Assembly: GCF_014529535.1 (NCBI RefSeq)
Contig: NW_023503983.1
Coordinates: forward strand, 38,661-102,660
Direction: 5' to 3'
Origin: Bradysia coprophila
Lineage: Eukaryota > Arthropoda > Insecta > Diptera > Sciaridae
DNA: 64,000 bases
Both the position numbers and the translations under genes were made by a program. Under the pieces are notes generated by a model. That model had not been told where the DNA came from, did not search any database, and worked only from the letters and a program-made list of their open reading frames with translations. How positions within the stretch are numbered: position 1 is the stretch's first letter; every line of letters begins with the position of its first letter. Positions 22,301 through 33,189 of the stretch are shown here, one piece after another.

Positions 22301-25300
22301 TGAATTGCAATCCAAACGTGGAAGTTTCAAACGCATGTCGTACCGGATATGCTAACACAGATTTCGCTGACAGTGATTTGGTAACAAATAAAGAAAAAGA
22401 TATGAATAATGAATCAGATAATTTTGAATTCTTTGAAACTGATGAGGTTGACGAAACAATATTTGCATTGAATGCTAGCGCACTTATCGATGTTGATGGT
22501 GTAGACTCATCGACCGGCGATATTCAAAATCATATATTGAATAATGCTTTCTCATCAAAGCAAGGTAATACTATGTCAGACAACACGTACTACATTGTTC
22601 CCCATGGTGAAAAACCAGTCAATCAATATGATAACCCTTTATTGTTGTTAGGATTATTTCCAACTTTGTTCCCGTATGGATTAGGCAGTCCAGACAATCC
22701 AAATCGAAAAGTAAAGACGTGTTATAAAACACATATACAATATTTACTTAGTTATCAAGATAGAAGATACGAAAGACATTACAGCTTTGTTTTTGTCGTT
22801 TTCAACATGTTGCAACGTCGGAATGCATGTTATACTGCAAGACTTATGATGAGTCAACCATATTCCCAGTCATACGCAAATCAAATATCTAAAGTAAAAT
22901 CAAGTGATTTAGAAGAGGCTCTAAAAATAATATCAGAAAAAAAACAATACGAATCCTTTCAAATAAACCCAGATGTGAATAGATTAGTAAATCAAGTAAA
23001 GGCCGTTGCTGGCAGCGTGCAAGGAAGCGCTCAAGCTCGTTCTAAATTAAGAGTTAATTTACATTCACTGATATATAATAGAGGTTTGCCTCATATATTC
23101 TTAACAATAAATCCAGCAGATACATGCAATCCAGTAGGACTCTACATTTGTGGTGTTGACATAGATTTTGAAAATGTGTTTGAAAAATTTCCATCTGGAT
23201 TTGAGAGATCACGAATTGTAGCATCAAACCCAGTTTCGACAGCAAAATTTTTTAATTTTTTGATAGAAAATATCATTTCTTCACTGATTATGCGTGGTGT
23301 TCTTGGGCCAATGGATTCTTACTTTGGGCCTGTAGAGAGTCAATGAAGGGGTAGCCTGCACGTGCATATGCTGCTATGGCTTTTACATAAATTAAAGCCG
23401 AAAGATATGATGGAAAAAATTTGTGATCCTGAATTTCGAGAAAATTTAATAAAGTATTTAGAAGATATTGTTAAAGAGACAATTGCTGACCACGGTACTT
23501 TAATAAACCTTACTGATTCTGAGCAACTGAATGACAATTCAACGCATAATATCGAAGTATCTGAAATGACAGACGACACACCGAATCTAAAGTATTTGAA
23601 AGGAGATATTCCAGCTGCTTGTCTCTTCACTCCTAATCCGAAAGATCCAGATTATGAGCTTAAGTTTCAGCAGGAAGTACTTAACTTAGTCACTGAAACA
23701 AACATTCATCGTCATAATGCAACGTGCTATAAATACGCAAAATTAAGTGATAAAAAATCTACATGTAGAATGCGATTTCCTCGTGCGAAAGTTGAAGAAT
23801 CGTCCATTGATCCCGAAGCTGGAGAAATAATGTTAAAACGCAATCATGAGTGGTTAAATAATTATAATGAGACCATTATTTCAGCATGTCGGAGCAACAT
23901 GGACATAAAATATATTTTCAGTGGTAAAGATGCGAAGGCATTATGCTATTACATCACAGATTATGTCACGAAAAACAGCTTAACATTTTATGATATATTT
24001 TCAATGATACACGAAGGTGTGAAAAAATTTGAAGAACAAACTGCAAATTGTTCAGAGGAAAATGTGGATATTCTTGACCGTTCCAGAAAATTAATTCTAA
24101 AATGTTATAACACGATAGCTAGTAAAACTGAATTGTCTGGAGTTCAGGTAGCTAGTTACTTGATGAATTATAAAGATCATTTCACAAATCAATCTTTTGA
24201 AAACATTTTTCTAATTGGAATTGAACGCTATTTACAAACAGGAGTAGATAAAGATAACAAAACTGAAAATAATGTATCTTCAGAAAAAATTGATGAATCT
24301 ATTATTGAACTTGATGAAAATGAAGACAATGATAATTTACCGGAGGAAGAAATGAACGATGATAAAAACCATGAGCAATTTAATTTAGAAGTGAATAATG
24401 ATGGAACAAATTTCATACTTGTAAATCAAAGAGTTGATTACGAACATAGACCAATAGAACTAGATAATGTGTGCTTATACGATTTCGTGTCAAAATTCAA
24501 AAAGAAAAAGAAGGACAAGGCAGATCAAAATTTTTTGAAACAACAAGAAGAGGAACGCATCTTAGAAGAGTTAAATCAGGAAATCGATGATTGTTCGAAA
24601 CAAACGAGAGGCAGGTCAGCACAAAAACGTTATATATTTAATGTAGACCATCCACAGTTATCTACACATATTTTAATGGGAAGATTTAAAGAAGTCATAC
24701 CCGCTCTTGTTGGCCCACAAATTCCGAGAAAGGACCGTGAAATTACGCGAGAAAGATATTGTCGATCAATTTTAACTTTGTTCTACCCGTGGAGAACATT
24801 TTCGGATCTTTGTTCTTCTCGTGAAAGTTGGTTAGAATCCTGGACCAAAAAAGAAAATGATCTATCAAGAAAAGATGTTATAGAAAACATAGAACTTTTG
24901 CACGAATGCAAAGAACAGAGAAATGAACATTTAATTCAGGTTATACAACATTTAGAAGACCAAGACACTGAGACGCCACTTTATGCTCGTTTAAATGATG
25001 AATCAGAGGACGAGTACAAGGTGGATGAAGATCTATCAAATATTCTAAATATGTGTGATGAATCAAACAGTTATTCAAATAAAAACGATTCTGATTATGT
25101 CAACTTGGCTATAGATGCTCTTTCGAAAATAAATCGATTTAATTTTAAATACATAGAAAAGGTAGAAACATTAAAAAATTGTACAGACTCTAATTGTATA
25201 GGAATGAAAAAATTTGACGGTAAGTCTCTTATACCAGCTTCACCTGAAATTTGCAAAAAAAATGTTGAGTGGCAACTTTCATTAAAGCTCGAAAAAGAAA

Positions 25301-27261
25301 AGCGTAGAAAATCAATACTTTATGCTTCAGATGAAAACGAATGTATTGACGATTCAAGTTCCTGTAAACTATCACTTAATAAAATAAAAACTGATGACAC
25401 TATTCCAGACGTAGCCATCGGTTCTATAGATTTAACAACACAAGAACTTATTATATCTAAGTATAGTTTAAATGAGGAACAAAAAAGAGCCTTTATTATA
25501 ATAACTGATCATTTGGATGAAAGAAGTCATTTAAACGTTGAAAATAACGAACAAAAGCAGCTAATAATGTGTATCCCTGCTTCAGCTGGTACTGGAAAAT
25601 CACATTTAAATATAGCAATAACAGAATACTTTAGAATTACCGGTCGTTCATCAATGCTCAGAAAACTAGCACCTACTTCTGTTGCAGCAAACGAAATGGG
25701 AGAAGGTGGTTTAACTATGCAGTCGTTCATACACTGTTATCTTTCCTCAAATGTATCCCAAAGTCGAAAATCCAATATAGAAATGGAATGGAAACATATC
25801 AAGTACGTTTTATTTGATGAATTATCTATGATGGGATTAGATTCATTGGCCAAATTTAATCGCTTGGTGACGTTTGGAAAGGAAGATTGGGCTGATGCTA
25901 CCGTTCCTTTCGGAGGAAAAAATATAATTTTCTTCGGCGATTTGATGCAATATAAACCAGTTATGGATCTTCCTGTTTATGCAGATATACTTACTCAAGA
26001 TTTTGATTTTAAAAATGCTAACCAAGTTTTTAAGGAAATCTGTGAGGAAGATAACCAATCAATTAAACAAGAAGAACAAAGAAGAGAGCAGCAGAGACAA
26101 GAGAAAATTGAGGCAAAGAAAGAGAAAAGAGCCGTAATTATGCTGCCTAAAATCAATAACACATTAATTCGGAAAAAAGTTGGACGAGCATTATGGCTAC
26201 AGATAAACACCGTGGTTATGTTAGAGAAACAAATGAGAACAACTGACCGACGTCTTTTAGATATTCAAAATCGAATAAGGGAAGGAAAAGCAACTAAAGA
26301 TGACCATAACGAATTAAGAAAACGGATTGTTGGAAATGGAAATGAATTAAGGTCACTAGCTGAATCGCCTTGGAATTGTGCGCCCATCATCGTATTCAGA
26401 AACGATTTGAGAACATGTATAAATAATTTAGCAGTAGAAAATTCTTCGAATGAAAAGCACATATCCATGATTGTTTGCGTCGCAAATGACAGTCTATCGA
26501 TTGCATCAGACAAAAATGAAGAAATTTCTCGATATATTTTGTCCTTAGATGATAATAAAACACAAAACCTTCCTGGATATCTACCGTTAGTGGAAGGTAT
26601 GCCAGTTATGTTAACAAGAAGTTTATTTACCGAATTGGGTGTGAGTAATGGTGCAATTGGAATTTTCAAAGAACTGGTTTATATGGATACAGAATTAGAT
26701 AGTAATAAAATAATTAGAAATGAAAAATTCCCCAAAACCACCATATACATCAAAAAACCATTGTTTGCATTAGTAGAACTTGTGAAAAGTGATAAATTAC
26801 CGGATTTAAAAGAACTGCCCCATGGAATAATTCCGATTCCGTTGGAGGAACAAGAATTCAATGTCGACATTAGAAATATGTTACCAAAACAATTAAAAAA
26901 TCAATGTATAAGAGCTCCAACTATCAAAGTAAAAAGAAAACAATTTCCTCTCGCACCCGCATTTTCTTTTACTTCACATAAAGCCCAAGGTCAAACCATT
27001 CCCAAGGTTGTATTGGATTTAAATTCTCCACCTGCGCCATTTTCAAAAGAGGTGGCTACAGCATACGTTCCATTAACACGCGTTAAAGTAATGGATGACT
27101 TAGCATTTTCTAGAGACTTTCCGCTGTCATGCCTCCAAATACAGCCATCGAAAGACCAAAAAAAAGAAATTGAACGATTGAAGAAATTAAATGAAGAAAC
27201 GAAAATAAAATTTGACATGAAATATCAACATAATAATTTGAATTCAGCGGGATCAGAGTAA
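19384..27261 (+). CDS. Helitron polyprotein: tandem C76-like proteases, Rep, PIF1 helicase; two in-frame stops
   Basis: One continuous frame of 2626 codons, interrupted only by TAA at 20683-20685 and TGA at 23344-23346. Order: basic N-terminus; first protease-like domain (QCTA, C104; FDSHGRN, H237) and second one (QCTA, C334; FDPHARS, H474), resembling herpesvirus-tegument-type (C76) deubiquitinases; a CSKC zinc region with PVVPDF and LTIPEEHLISL typical of animal Helitrons; the HUH nuclease (RGSLHVHM, His1326 and His1328); the Rep tyrosines in YYITDYVTK (Tyr1523, Tyr1527); and a PIF1 helicase with Walker A SAGTGKS (Lys2072), LFDELSM, and HKAQGQT. It would nick and unwind DNA for rolling-circle transposition. 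The first stop splits the second protease domain, and the second falls one codon before the HUH block. Start chosen at ATG 19384. AATAAA at 27451. Confidence 0.93.
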
Positions 27262-27499
27262 ACACATAAGACAGACCTGTACGAATTCGCATTTACAATA
27301 GCTCAGAATTCACACGTAGAGCTTGGGATACAGCCTAAAAGAAATACACTTATTTTATTTTCTCAAAGCAATATTGAACGCTCAACTTACATTTCAAACA
27401 AAAAGTCACGAGACCTATCTAACCGATTTTTGTATTCTTTTACCTATGAAACAATAAAATACATAATGGCTGACTATCTTGAATAACTTAATAATTGAA

Positions 27500-27645
27500 T
27501 ACCAACTTGATAATTAAATATCGTCTTGATATTTAATTATGAATTTGATACTAGATTATCAATTTGATAATTGAAAGAGATAATCTATAATCGACTAATG
27601 CTAAAGGGTATAAATAGAATCATGGCAATTATCATTTATTCACTT
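27500..27645 (+). promoter_or_regulatory. module P4, promoter of RGG-B
   Basis: TTGATAATTAAATATC-type motifs and TTATCA sites at 27510-27575, then AAAGGGTATAAATA (TATA 27609-27616) and initiator TTCACTT with A at 27642 (33 bases). The core and the first transcribed bases match P2b of the paralog RGG-A. Confidence 0.7.
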
Positions 27646-27714
27646 GATTTGCAGTAATTGAACAGTGAACACCTTTGAGAAAAACCACTGGAACTATTAA
27701 TAATAGCTGAAAAT

Positions 27715-28496
27715 ATGAGTTCGAAAGAAATTGTGCATAATAAATTGGCAAAGAGAAATAAATATCTAATTAATTGCGGACTTATACGCAACGAAGCATA
27801 TGACGAATATTTGAAAACAGGTTCGTCGTATGACAATTTGAAGCAAGCATTTTATATCGCAGTGCAATTATCAAAGCATGACGGCGACTTTGCACAAGAA
27901 GGTAAACACAATTAAAATCAATGTAAAATGAATAGAATTAATTATATAATTTCAAGAATTAGAAAAATACGAACACTTGGTCAAACATTTCGATAAACAA
28001 CTCCTACATCATCTTAAAGAAAGAAACTATGAAGTAAAAGAATTGAAATTCAATGGTGACGAAAACGACCAATTTCGTGACAGAGTTCTTAAAATAGAGG
28101 CCGAAGGACTTTCACGTTATAGGAAATATTACACTTTCGTTGACGACCAACAAGAGTTTAATGAAGCTATTTCATTGCTTTACAACGAAATATATCTGGC
28201 ACTCCGAGATGGACTCATAACTGATATAGGTGTAACATTGAGTGGAACTGTATAATTTGTTCAATATTCAATTATCGAAAATTTTAGATTATAAAATACG
28301 CTGCGAGTCAACAAAAAATATCGAAAATGACTTTGAAGCACGATTTACAAACGAACGTTTTAGCAATAACAATTTCGCAGAGGATGGTAATAGTCGGGAC
28401 AGCTATAGACGAAGTTCGGGAAATAAGGTACGGGGTAGGGGAAGAAATGGTTTTGGATGGAGAAAAAATCATTTTGGTAGCGCCAGCAAGGGGTAG
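27715..28496 (+). CDS. RGG-B: paralog of RGG-A with duplicated tail exon
   Basis: Exons 27715-27901, 27957-28229 and 28288-28496 give 222 aa. Introns are 55 and 58 bases, in the same positions and phases as in RGG-A. The body is about 60 percent alike by eye (SSYDNLKQAFYIAVQLSKHD, LSRYRKYYTFVDDQ). The tail SYRRSSGNKVRGRGRNGFGW is cut by TAG at 28494-28496. Two downstream tail copies have TCA (Ser) at this codon and run on through a DRGSNGR array to a common end RIRTSSW, so the stop truncates what was a longer Arg-rich tail. Either this copy is shortened, or alternative splicing into a downstream tail copy restores it. The sequence cannot decide. Confidence 0.7.
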
Positions 28497-29240
28497 AGAA
28501 ATGGGCGTTATCGAGGAAGCAATGATCGTGATCGAGGAAGCAATGGTCGTGATCGAGGAAGCAATGGTCGTGATCGAGGAAGCAATGGTCGTGATCGAGG
28601 AAGCAATGGTCGTGATCGAGAAAGCAATGGTCGTATTCGGACAAGCAGCTGGTAACTGAAGTTGTACTTATCAAGTATGAGGATGGTAATAGTCGGGACA
28701 GCTATAGACGAAGTTCGGGAAATAAGGTACGGGGTAGGGGAAGAAATGGTTTTGGATGGAGAAAAAATCATTTTGGTAGCGACAGCAAGGGGTCAAGAAA
28801 TGGGCGTTATCGAGGAAGCAATGATCGTGATCGAGGAAGCAATGGTCGTGATCGAGGAAGCAATGGTCGTGATCGAGGAAGCAATGGTCGTGATCGAGGA
28901 AGCAATGGTCGTGATCGAGGAAGCAATGGTCGTGATCGAGAAAGCAATGGTCGTATTCGGACAAGCAGCTGGTAACTAAAGTTGTGCTTATCAAGTATGA
29001 GGATGGTAATAGTCGGGACAGCTATAGACGAAGTTCGGGAAATAAGGTACGGGGTAGGGGAAGAAATGGTTTTGGATGGAGAAAAAATCATTTTGGTAGC
29101 GACAGCAAGAGGTCAAGAAATGGGCGTTATCGAGGAAGCAATGATCGTGATCGAGGAAGCAATGGTCGTGATCGAGGAAGCAATGGTCGTGATCGAGACA
29201 ATAATGGTCGTATTCGGACAAGCAGCTGGTAACTGAAGTT
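28379..29240 (+). repeat. three tail-exon duplications with nested 21-bp coding minisatellite
   Basis: Three ~250-320-bp units start with GAGGATGGTAATAGTCGGGA at about 28379, 28679 and 28999. Each encodes the RGG-B tail and contains a 21-base array (GATCGAGGAAGCAATGGTCGT, about 5, 6 and 2 units) translating as DRGSNGR, and each ends in a tail-like RTSSW then TAA. Array lengths differ between units, showing recent expansion. Long open frames on the other strand and other phases are by-products of the repeat. Confidence 0.85.
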
Positions 29241-31112
29241 GTACTTATCAAGTATTCGGTCGTATTCGTACAAATAATATAAATCATCTTGAAAAATTAT
29301 AAAATTTAGTGATAAATCCGTTAATCCTGTTCATCGTTTCTGTTCATTAATAAAAATTAAAAAAAATAAGATTGTAATTCCTGTGTTTGATTTTGACAAT
29401 GTACGACCATTCGAGTCAGCGCCGTAGCTATTTTTTTGAATTATGACGCGTAGTTATTGACCAATAACCATCCCTTCGAAATTGAAATTTAATCATCTAA
29501 GGAAAATTAATGTACTAAAATTGAACATCCTGAAGATCAATAAGATCAAATTGTTGCCAACAGATACTACATGCTATTCGTTAATTTGACAAAGAATTTC
29601 TCTAGTTTCCTGGTTCTAAATTTGTGTCCATATGTATATGTCCAAATTTTGAGGCACCGGCGCACACTTTGTGGGCAAAAATAATCGCCACAATCTCCTC
29701 TACAACATATCAAAAAAAAAAAATTCGAGACGCCGCCACCGCCAGTTTTCATGGCGCCTGCTTACTCTTCTATGGGAAAAAATATTAGCCAAAATCTGCT
29801 CTACAACATATAAAAATTTTTTTTGAGCCGCCGCCACCGCCACCGATAAGCAAATTTCAACACACTCTGATATGAAAACGTTGCTAATCGGAAATATTTA
29901 GCGTCACGTTCGATCGATACATCCAGTGGTTCCTCTAAATTAGTGATTGGATGTTGTTCGGGACATCGAAAAAATTAGTTTTAAGAGTGTAGAGATGTCT
30001 AGAGTTGTCTTTGTCGAATTATTGAGACATCATTCTAGGGTGTACATAGACGTGTGATACCTCAAATAAAAGAGGAAGTCCAAAGTTTTTAAGTGATAAA
30101 TATGTTCGATATTTTCCATCTAAACTTTCCTATTTTTCCGGAAGTTTGTGTCTAATTAAATTTAAAATTTAATAGTTTTTCAATTAAAAATTTTATTTGC
30201 TGGGGGTAAGGAGTGGGACAATTTTTTATATCTCAATCTGAAAATCCTTTTTACGATGTCCTCAACAACCTCCAATCACTCGTTGCCCAATTTGCATTAT
30301 CGACAAGACTATAAAGATTTTCTTACTATTAATTTTGTCCTGATATGTCCGTGCTCAATTTTGAGTACGACCCCTGAAATATCTATAAGTTCGGACCCCT
30401 TTATCGTCGTATATTAATTAGGATCGCATCGATAGAGACCGTGATGAAAAATGCTGTGGATCAAGCAATTACTCGATCTAGTTTTGCATCTGAGGCATGA
30501 AAAGCGGTGTAAGGTTAGGTTATTTGATCATGTTATAAGGATATAAGGATATAAGCTGATTTATTATAGAGAAAAAACAATGATAATTGTCGTGCAACTG
30601 ATATCTGTTCATTGTATCAACACTTACCAATCACTCTACAATGTAAAAGGTATGGTTTCTATTGAAAACCTTCGCAAATCTACATAAAAAAATTCGTTTG
30701 CAACATTGCAACTAATAAGTTCTGGTCACATTTATAATTCGGACAAAAATTGTATATTTTTTTGTAATTGTTGAAAATTTTGTGCGCACTCTTTGTGGGG
30801 GGAGGGGGTCGAAAGCGTGCGAGGGGGAGGGGGGAGTCTGAAAAACTGCTTTTTGGGCGTGCGTACTTTGTGAATGGCCCTAAGTATATAAAATAAATAT
30901 CAACGTGATTTAAAAAAATAATAAAAGTTCTGAAATTTAATTTTTTATTTTAAATAGTATATAGACTATGTAGACGGGCATAACCTGGCCTTAACATTAA
31001 TTTACATTTATTGTGCGAAATTTAATTATAAACGGAAGCAGCTGATCAATGTCACGAATGTTCGTTTATTTCATTTTGACTAGCCAGTAGCCAATCTTAT
31101 TTCTATAATTCA
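29241..31112. other. intergenic, repeats only
   Basis: AT-rich sequence with a CCGCCACCGCCACCG-type patch near 29735 and 29830. No gene supported. The only ordered element is the MITE fragment at 30782-30882. Confidence 0.4.
30782..30882. mobile_element. MITE fragment
   Basis: GTGCGCACTCTTTGTGGGGG at the left and GGGCGTGCGTACTTTGTGAATGGCCC at the right, with G-rich runs between. The right end has the TACTTTGTGAATGGCCC terminus common among arthropod MITEs with GGGCCATTCAC ends; the matching left terminus is missing or degenerate. Confidence 0.5.
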
Positions 31113-31577
31113 TTAAATTTTATCTTTATTGGATGTTACTGGATCAAGAGGTTGCATTAGTGGACCAAAGCGATACTCGCGACAATAGTGGCAAATCTTT
31201 ATTTTTTTCTTTGGATTTTCAACATCAGAGCGAGTAACACGTTCGGCTGTATTGTCCATACTAGACGTTGTTGTTGTAGGAAGTGATACCATGGTTGGAT
31301 AATCAGGAGAGTCGCGGCAATAACGACATTTGTTTGTTTCCTTTGTTCGGTTTCCACCATCAGAACGAGTGACACGTTCGGCCGTATTGTCCATACTAGA
31401 CGGTGTTATTGTGGGAACTGATACCGTGGTTGAACGAATGGTATGCTCGTGACAATGATATTCGTTCGATTCCTTCATCCGGTTAGCAAAATCAATATGA
31501 GAAACAACTTTGACCATATCAGCGAATTTAGTAGTTTCATCTTTTTTCCGACGGTTTTCAGTTGAATCACCCTCCAT
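31113..31577 (-). CDS. CHYC-repeat protein (novel, CxxC knuckles)
   Basis: 154 aa from ATG at 31577, single exon. After a basic-acidic N-terminus the protein is built of about three ~48-residue repeats. Each has a cysteine knuckle (YHCHEH, CRYCRDS, CHYCREY) followed by a Thr/Ser/Pro linker, with MDNTAERVTRSD present twice without change. The paired CxxC motifs suggest zinc binding across repeats. Family not recognised. A diverged relic lies at 9829-10050. Upstream on the minus strand are an initiator TCAATT (A at 31653), a TATA-like TTTATAG about 34 bases before it, and a GATA cluster shared with a divergent plus-strand module. Confidence 0.65.
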   Translation of the reverse strand: MEGDSTENRRKKDETTKFADMVKVVSHIDFANRMKESNEYHCHEHTIRSTTVSVPTITPSSMDNTAERVTRSDGGNRTKETNKCRYCRDSPDYPTMVSLPTTTTSSMDNTAERVTRSDVENPKKKIKICHYCREYRFGPLMQPLDPVTSNKDKI

Positions 31578-31647
31578 ATTTTTGTTAATAAATGGAAAAA
31601 CGAAGTCACAATAATAAGATGTTACTTCTTCAAGATGTGCGATTCGA

Positions 31648-31692
31648 CTAATTGAAGTGTTCTGCGTTCTCGCGTATTTAAACTATAAATAT
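31648..31692 (-). promoter_or_regulatory. minus-strand core promoter of CHYC gene
   Basis: On the minus strand ATATTTATAG (31690-31683 region) is followed by TTCAATTAG with its A at 31653, about 33-36 bases away. The TATA box is weaker than in the plus-strand modules. It uses the same GATA cluster (31690-31820) as the divergent module. Confidence 0.45.
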
Positions 31693-31861
31693 TCGATAAT
31701 TTGATATTTGATAACTACAATATGCCTTCAGCATATCATTGTGATATTCAATTATCATATTATTATTATCATGATATTCAATTATCATCGTGATAATCTA
31801 TTATCAAATTATCAGATATTTGGCGATAAATAGCCAGGCAGTGAGGATAATTCTATCAGTT
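31690..31861 (+). promoter_or_regulatory. shared GATA cluster and divergent module P5
   Basis: Repeated TTATCA/TGATAT motifs (31696-31815), then GATAAATA (31825-31832) and initiator TCAGTT (31856-31861), A at 31858, 33 bases. The core resembles P1 at 13706-13742 over about 45 bases. A short ATG-initiated frame at 31913 runs into GTGAGT, a possible splice donor, so the transcript may splice into the gene at 32460. Confidence 0.6.
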
Positions 31862-32099
31862 GCTGTATAGGTCTCGAACTGAAAAATTCTTCATCCATTA
31901 TCAAGTGAAGGAATGAAAAAGTGAGTAATTTTTGAATTTTCTAAAATAAGTGAAAAAAGTGAAATAAATGCATCCTTGAGAATTGCAATAGCAAGAGTAA
32001 GAAGCAGGATGAAGTAGATCATAGAAAGAGCGTTTGGCGCACTTCAGGGAGCGTCTGGTGTACTTTTAACGAACATATAAGCTCTTCGTGGAAACCCAG

Positions 32100-32240
32100 G
32101 AGATAGCAAGATAACAAGTTGATAATCGGTTGATACTCGAATATTTAGCAAATCTCAACATGATACTTAATTATCAACTTGATACTTGAGTATGAGATAG
32201 TTGGACAATATAAACGCGACGAAGTAGAATAATTTCATTA
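32100..32240 (+). promoter_or_regulatory. module P6, promoter of DDE-A
   Basis: TATC/GATA motifs between 32105 and 32200 (for example AACTTGATACTTGAG repeats), TATAAA at 32209-32214, initiator TTCATTA with A at 32237 (28 bases, the shortest spacing of the set). The DDE-A ATG is 220 bases further on. Confidence 0.55.
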
Positions 32241-32459
32241 GTGGGTGCTGAGCTCTTGAACATTATACATTATTACCGCAAAACAAATATCAAAGGTACA
32301 ATAGGTCAAGGACAATTTCATAACTTTAGAAGTATTTACTGTCAACTAACAATTATAATTAACAAGCTAATATTGTCAGTAAGTACGCAGTCTTGAATAT
32401 CGATTTTAATTTTAGTTCTGACGGCAATTCAAATTTAATGATCAATTCAGTTTAACATC

Positions 32460-33189
32460 ATGGAAGTTAACCGTGCAACAAAAGTTTTGACGAAGTCACA
32501 AAAAAAAACACGATATAATTTCTCCAATCAATATTTGTCTATGGGTTCGAGCACAGTTGTCTTTATGGGACTCAACAAAATCAATGGTGTTGACATGTGG
32601 GGTATGATCAGTCAATACGATGGATGCGCCTTTCGTGCAGTTCCTACGAACTTGAAAACGGATCAGTATGTCTCCTTCTTGGATGATGTAATTTTGCCAA
32701 TGTGGAAAAATAATAAAGATTTGGTGTTTATGCATGTGAGAAATTAAAAATTTGTTTAAAATTATGTTATTTAACACTGTCTTAATACGAAGTAAATGGT
32801 TTAATTGCGCGCATGTGCGTTTATGTTCCGTTGAGAATGTTAATGCTTATATCTATTCTATTACCTTATTTCTTATACCTTTCGCTAAAAGTATTTTTTT
32901 TTCAAACTAGGACAAAAGACAAACACATTTAAGTCGTTTGTGGCGTATTATTCATCCTGAAGTGAAATTTGTATATTGGCCAGATATAATGATCGATCAA
33001 AATCCATTTAAAAAAATTTGGTCAAACGTTAATGCCAAACTTCAATATGAGCTTCATGATTTAAAAGAACTCTACGTCTGCTGGGAACAAATGAGAGTAA
33101 ACTTCGACAATTTTCACGGATTGTATGAAGATCTACAAATTAAATTGGAAGCAATTAAGACAACTTTTGGCGATTATGTCGATATATAA
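32460..33189 (+). CDS. DDE-A: Tc1/mariner-transposase-derived protein, triad broken
   Basis: Exons 32460-32735 and 32911-33189 (phase 0, intron 175 bases), 184 aa. The order of motifs follows the catalytic domain of Tc1/mariner transposases. VVFMGLNK sits where VLFSDES should be (first Asp replaced by Gly). ISQYDGC matches the GCIS block. DDVILPMW matches the LLP helix, FMHDKRQTH matches FQQDNAPCH (Asp kept), and WPDIMIDQNPFKKIW matches WPxxSPDLNPIENLW (third Asp kept). The helix-turn-helix DNA-binding half and a segment before ISQ are absent. It cannot cut DNA by the usual chemistry, but the fold may be kept. Paralog at 38221 shares the intron position. Likely captured or domesticated; role unknown. 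Confidence 0.7.

Noticed and set aside
23340..23350. Programmed readthrough or selenocysteine at the TGA
   Set aside because: No favourable readthrough context (TGA AGG), and no SECIS-like structure was looked for computationally; a nonsense mutation is simpler.
28500..28640. CRISPR-like array
   Set aside because: The 21-bp units are contiguous with no spacers, and the window is eukaryotic.
28360..29287. Long minus-strand and alternative-frame ORFs over the minisatellite (for example DHDHCFL repeats)
   Set aside because: A 21-bp repeat keeps all frames open. Only the plus-strand frame continuing RGG-B exon 3 has a homologous context.
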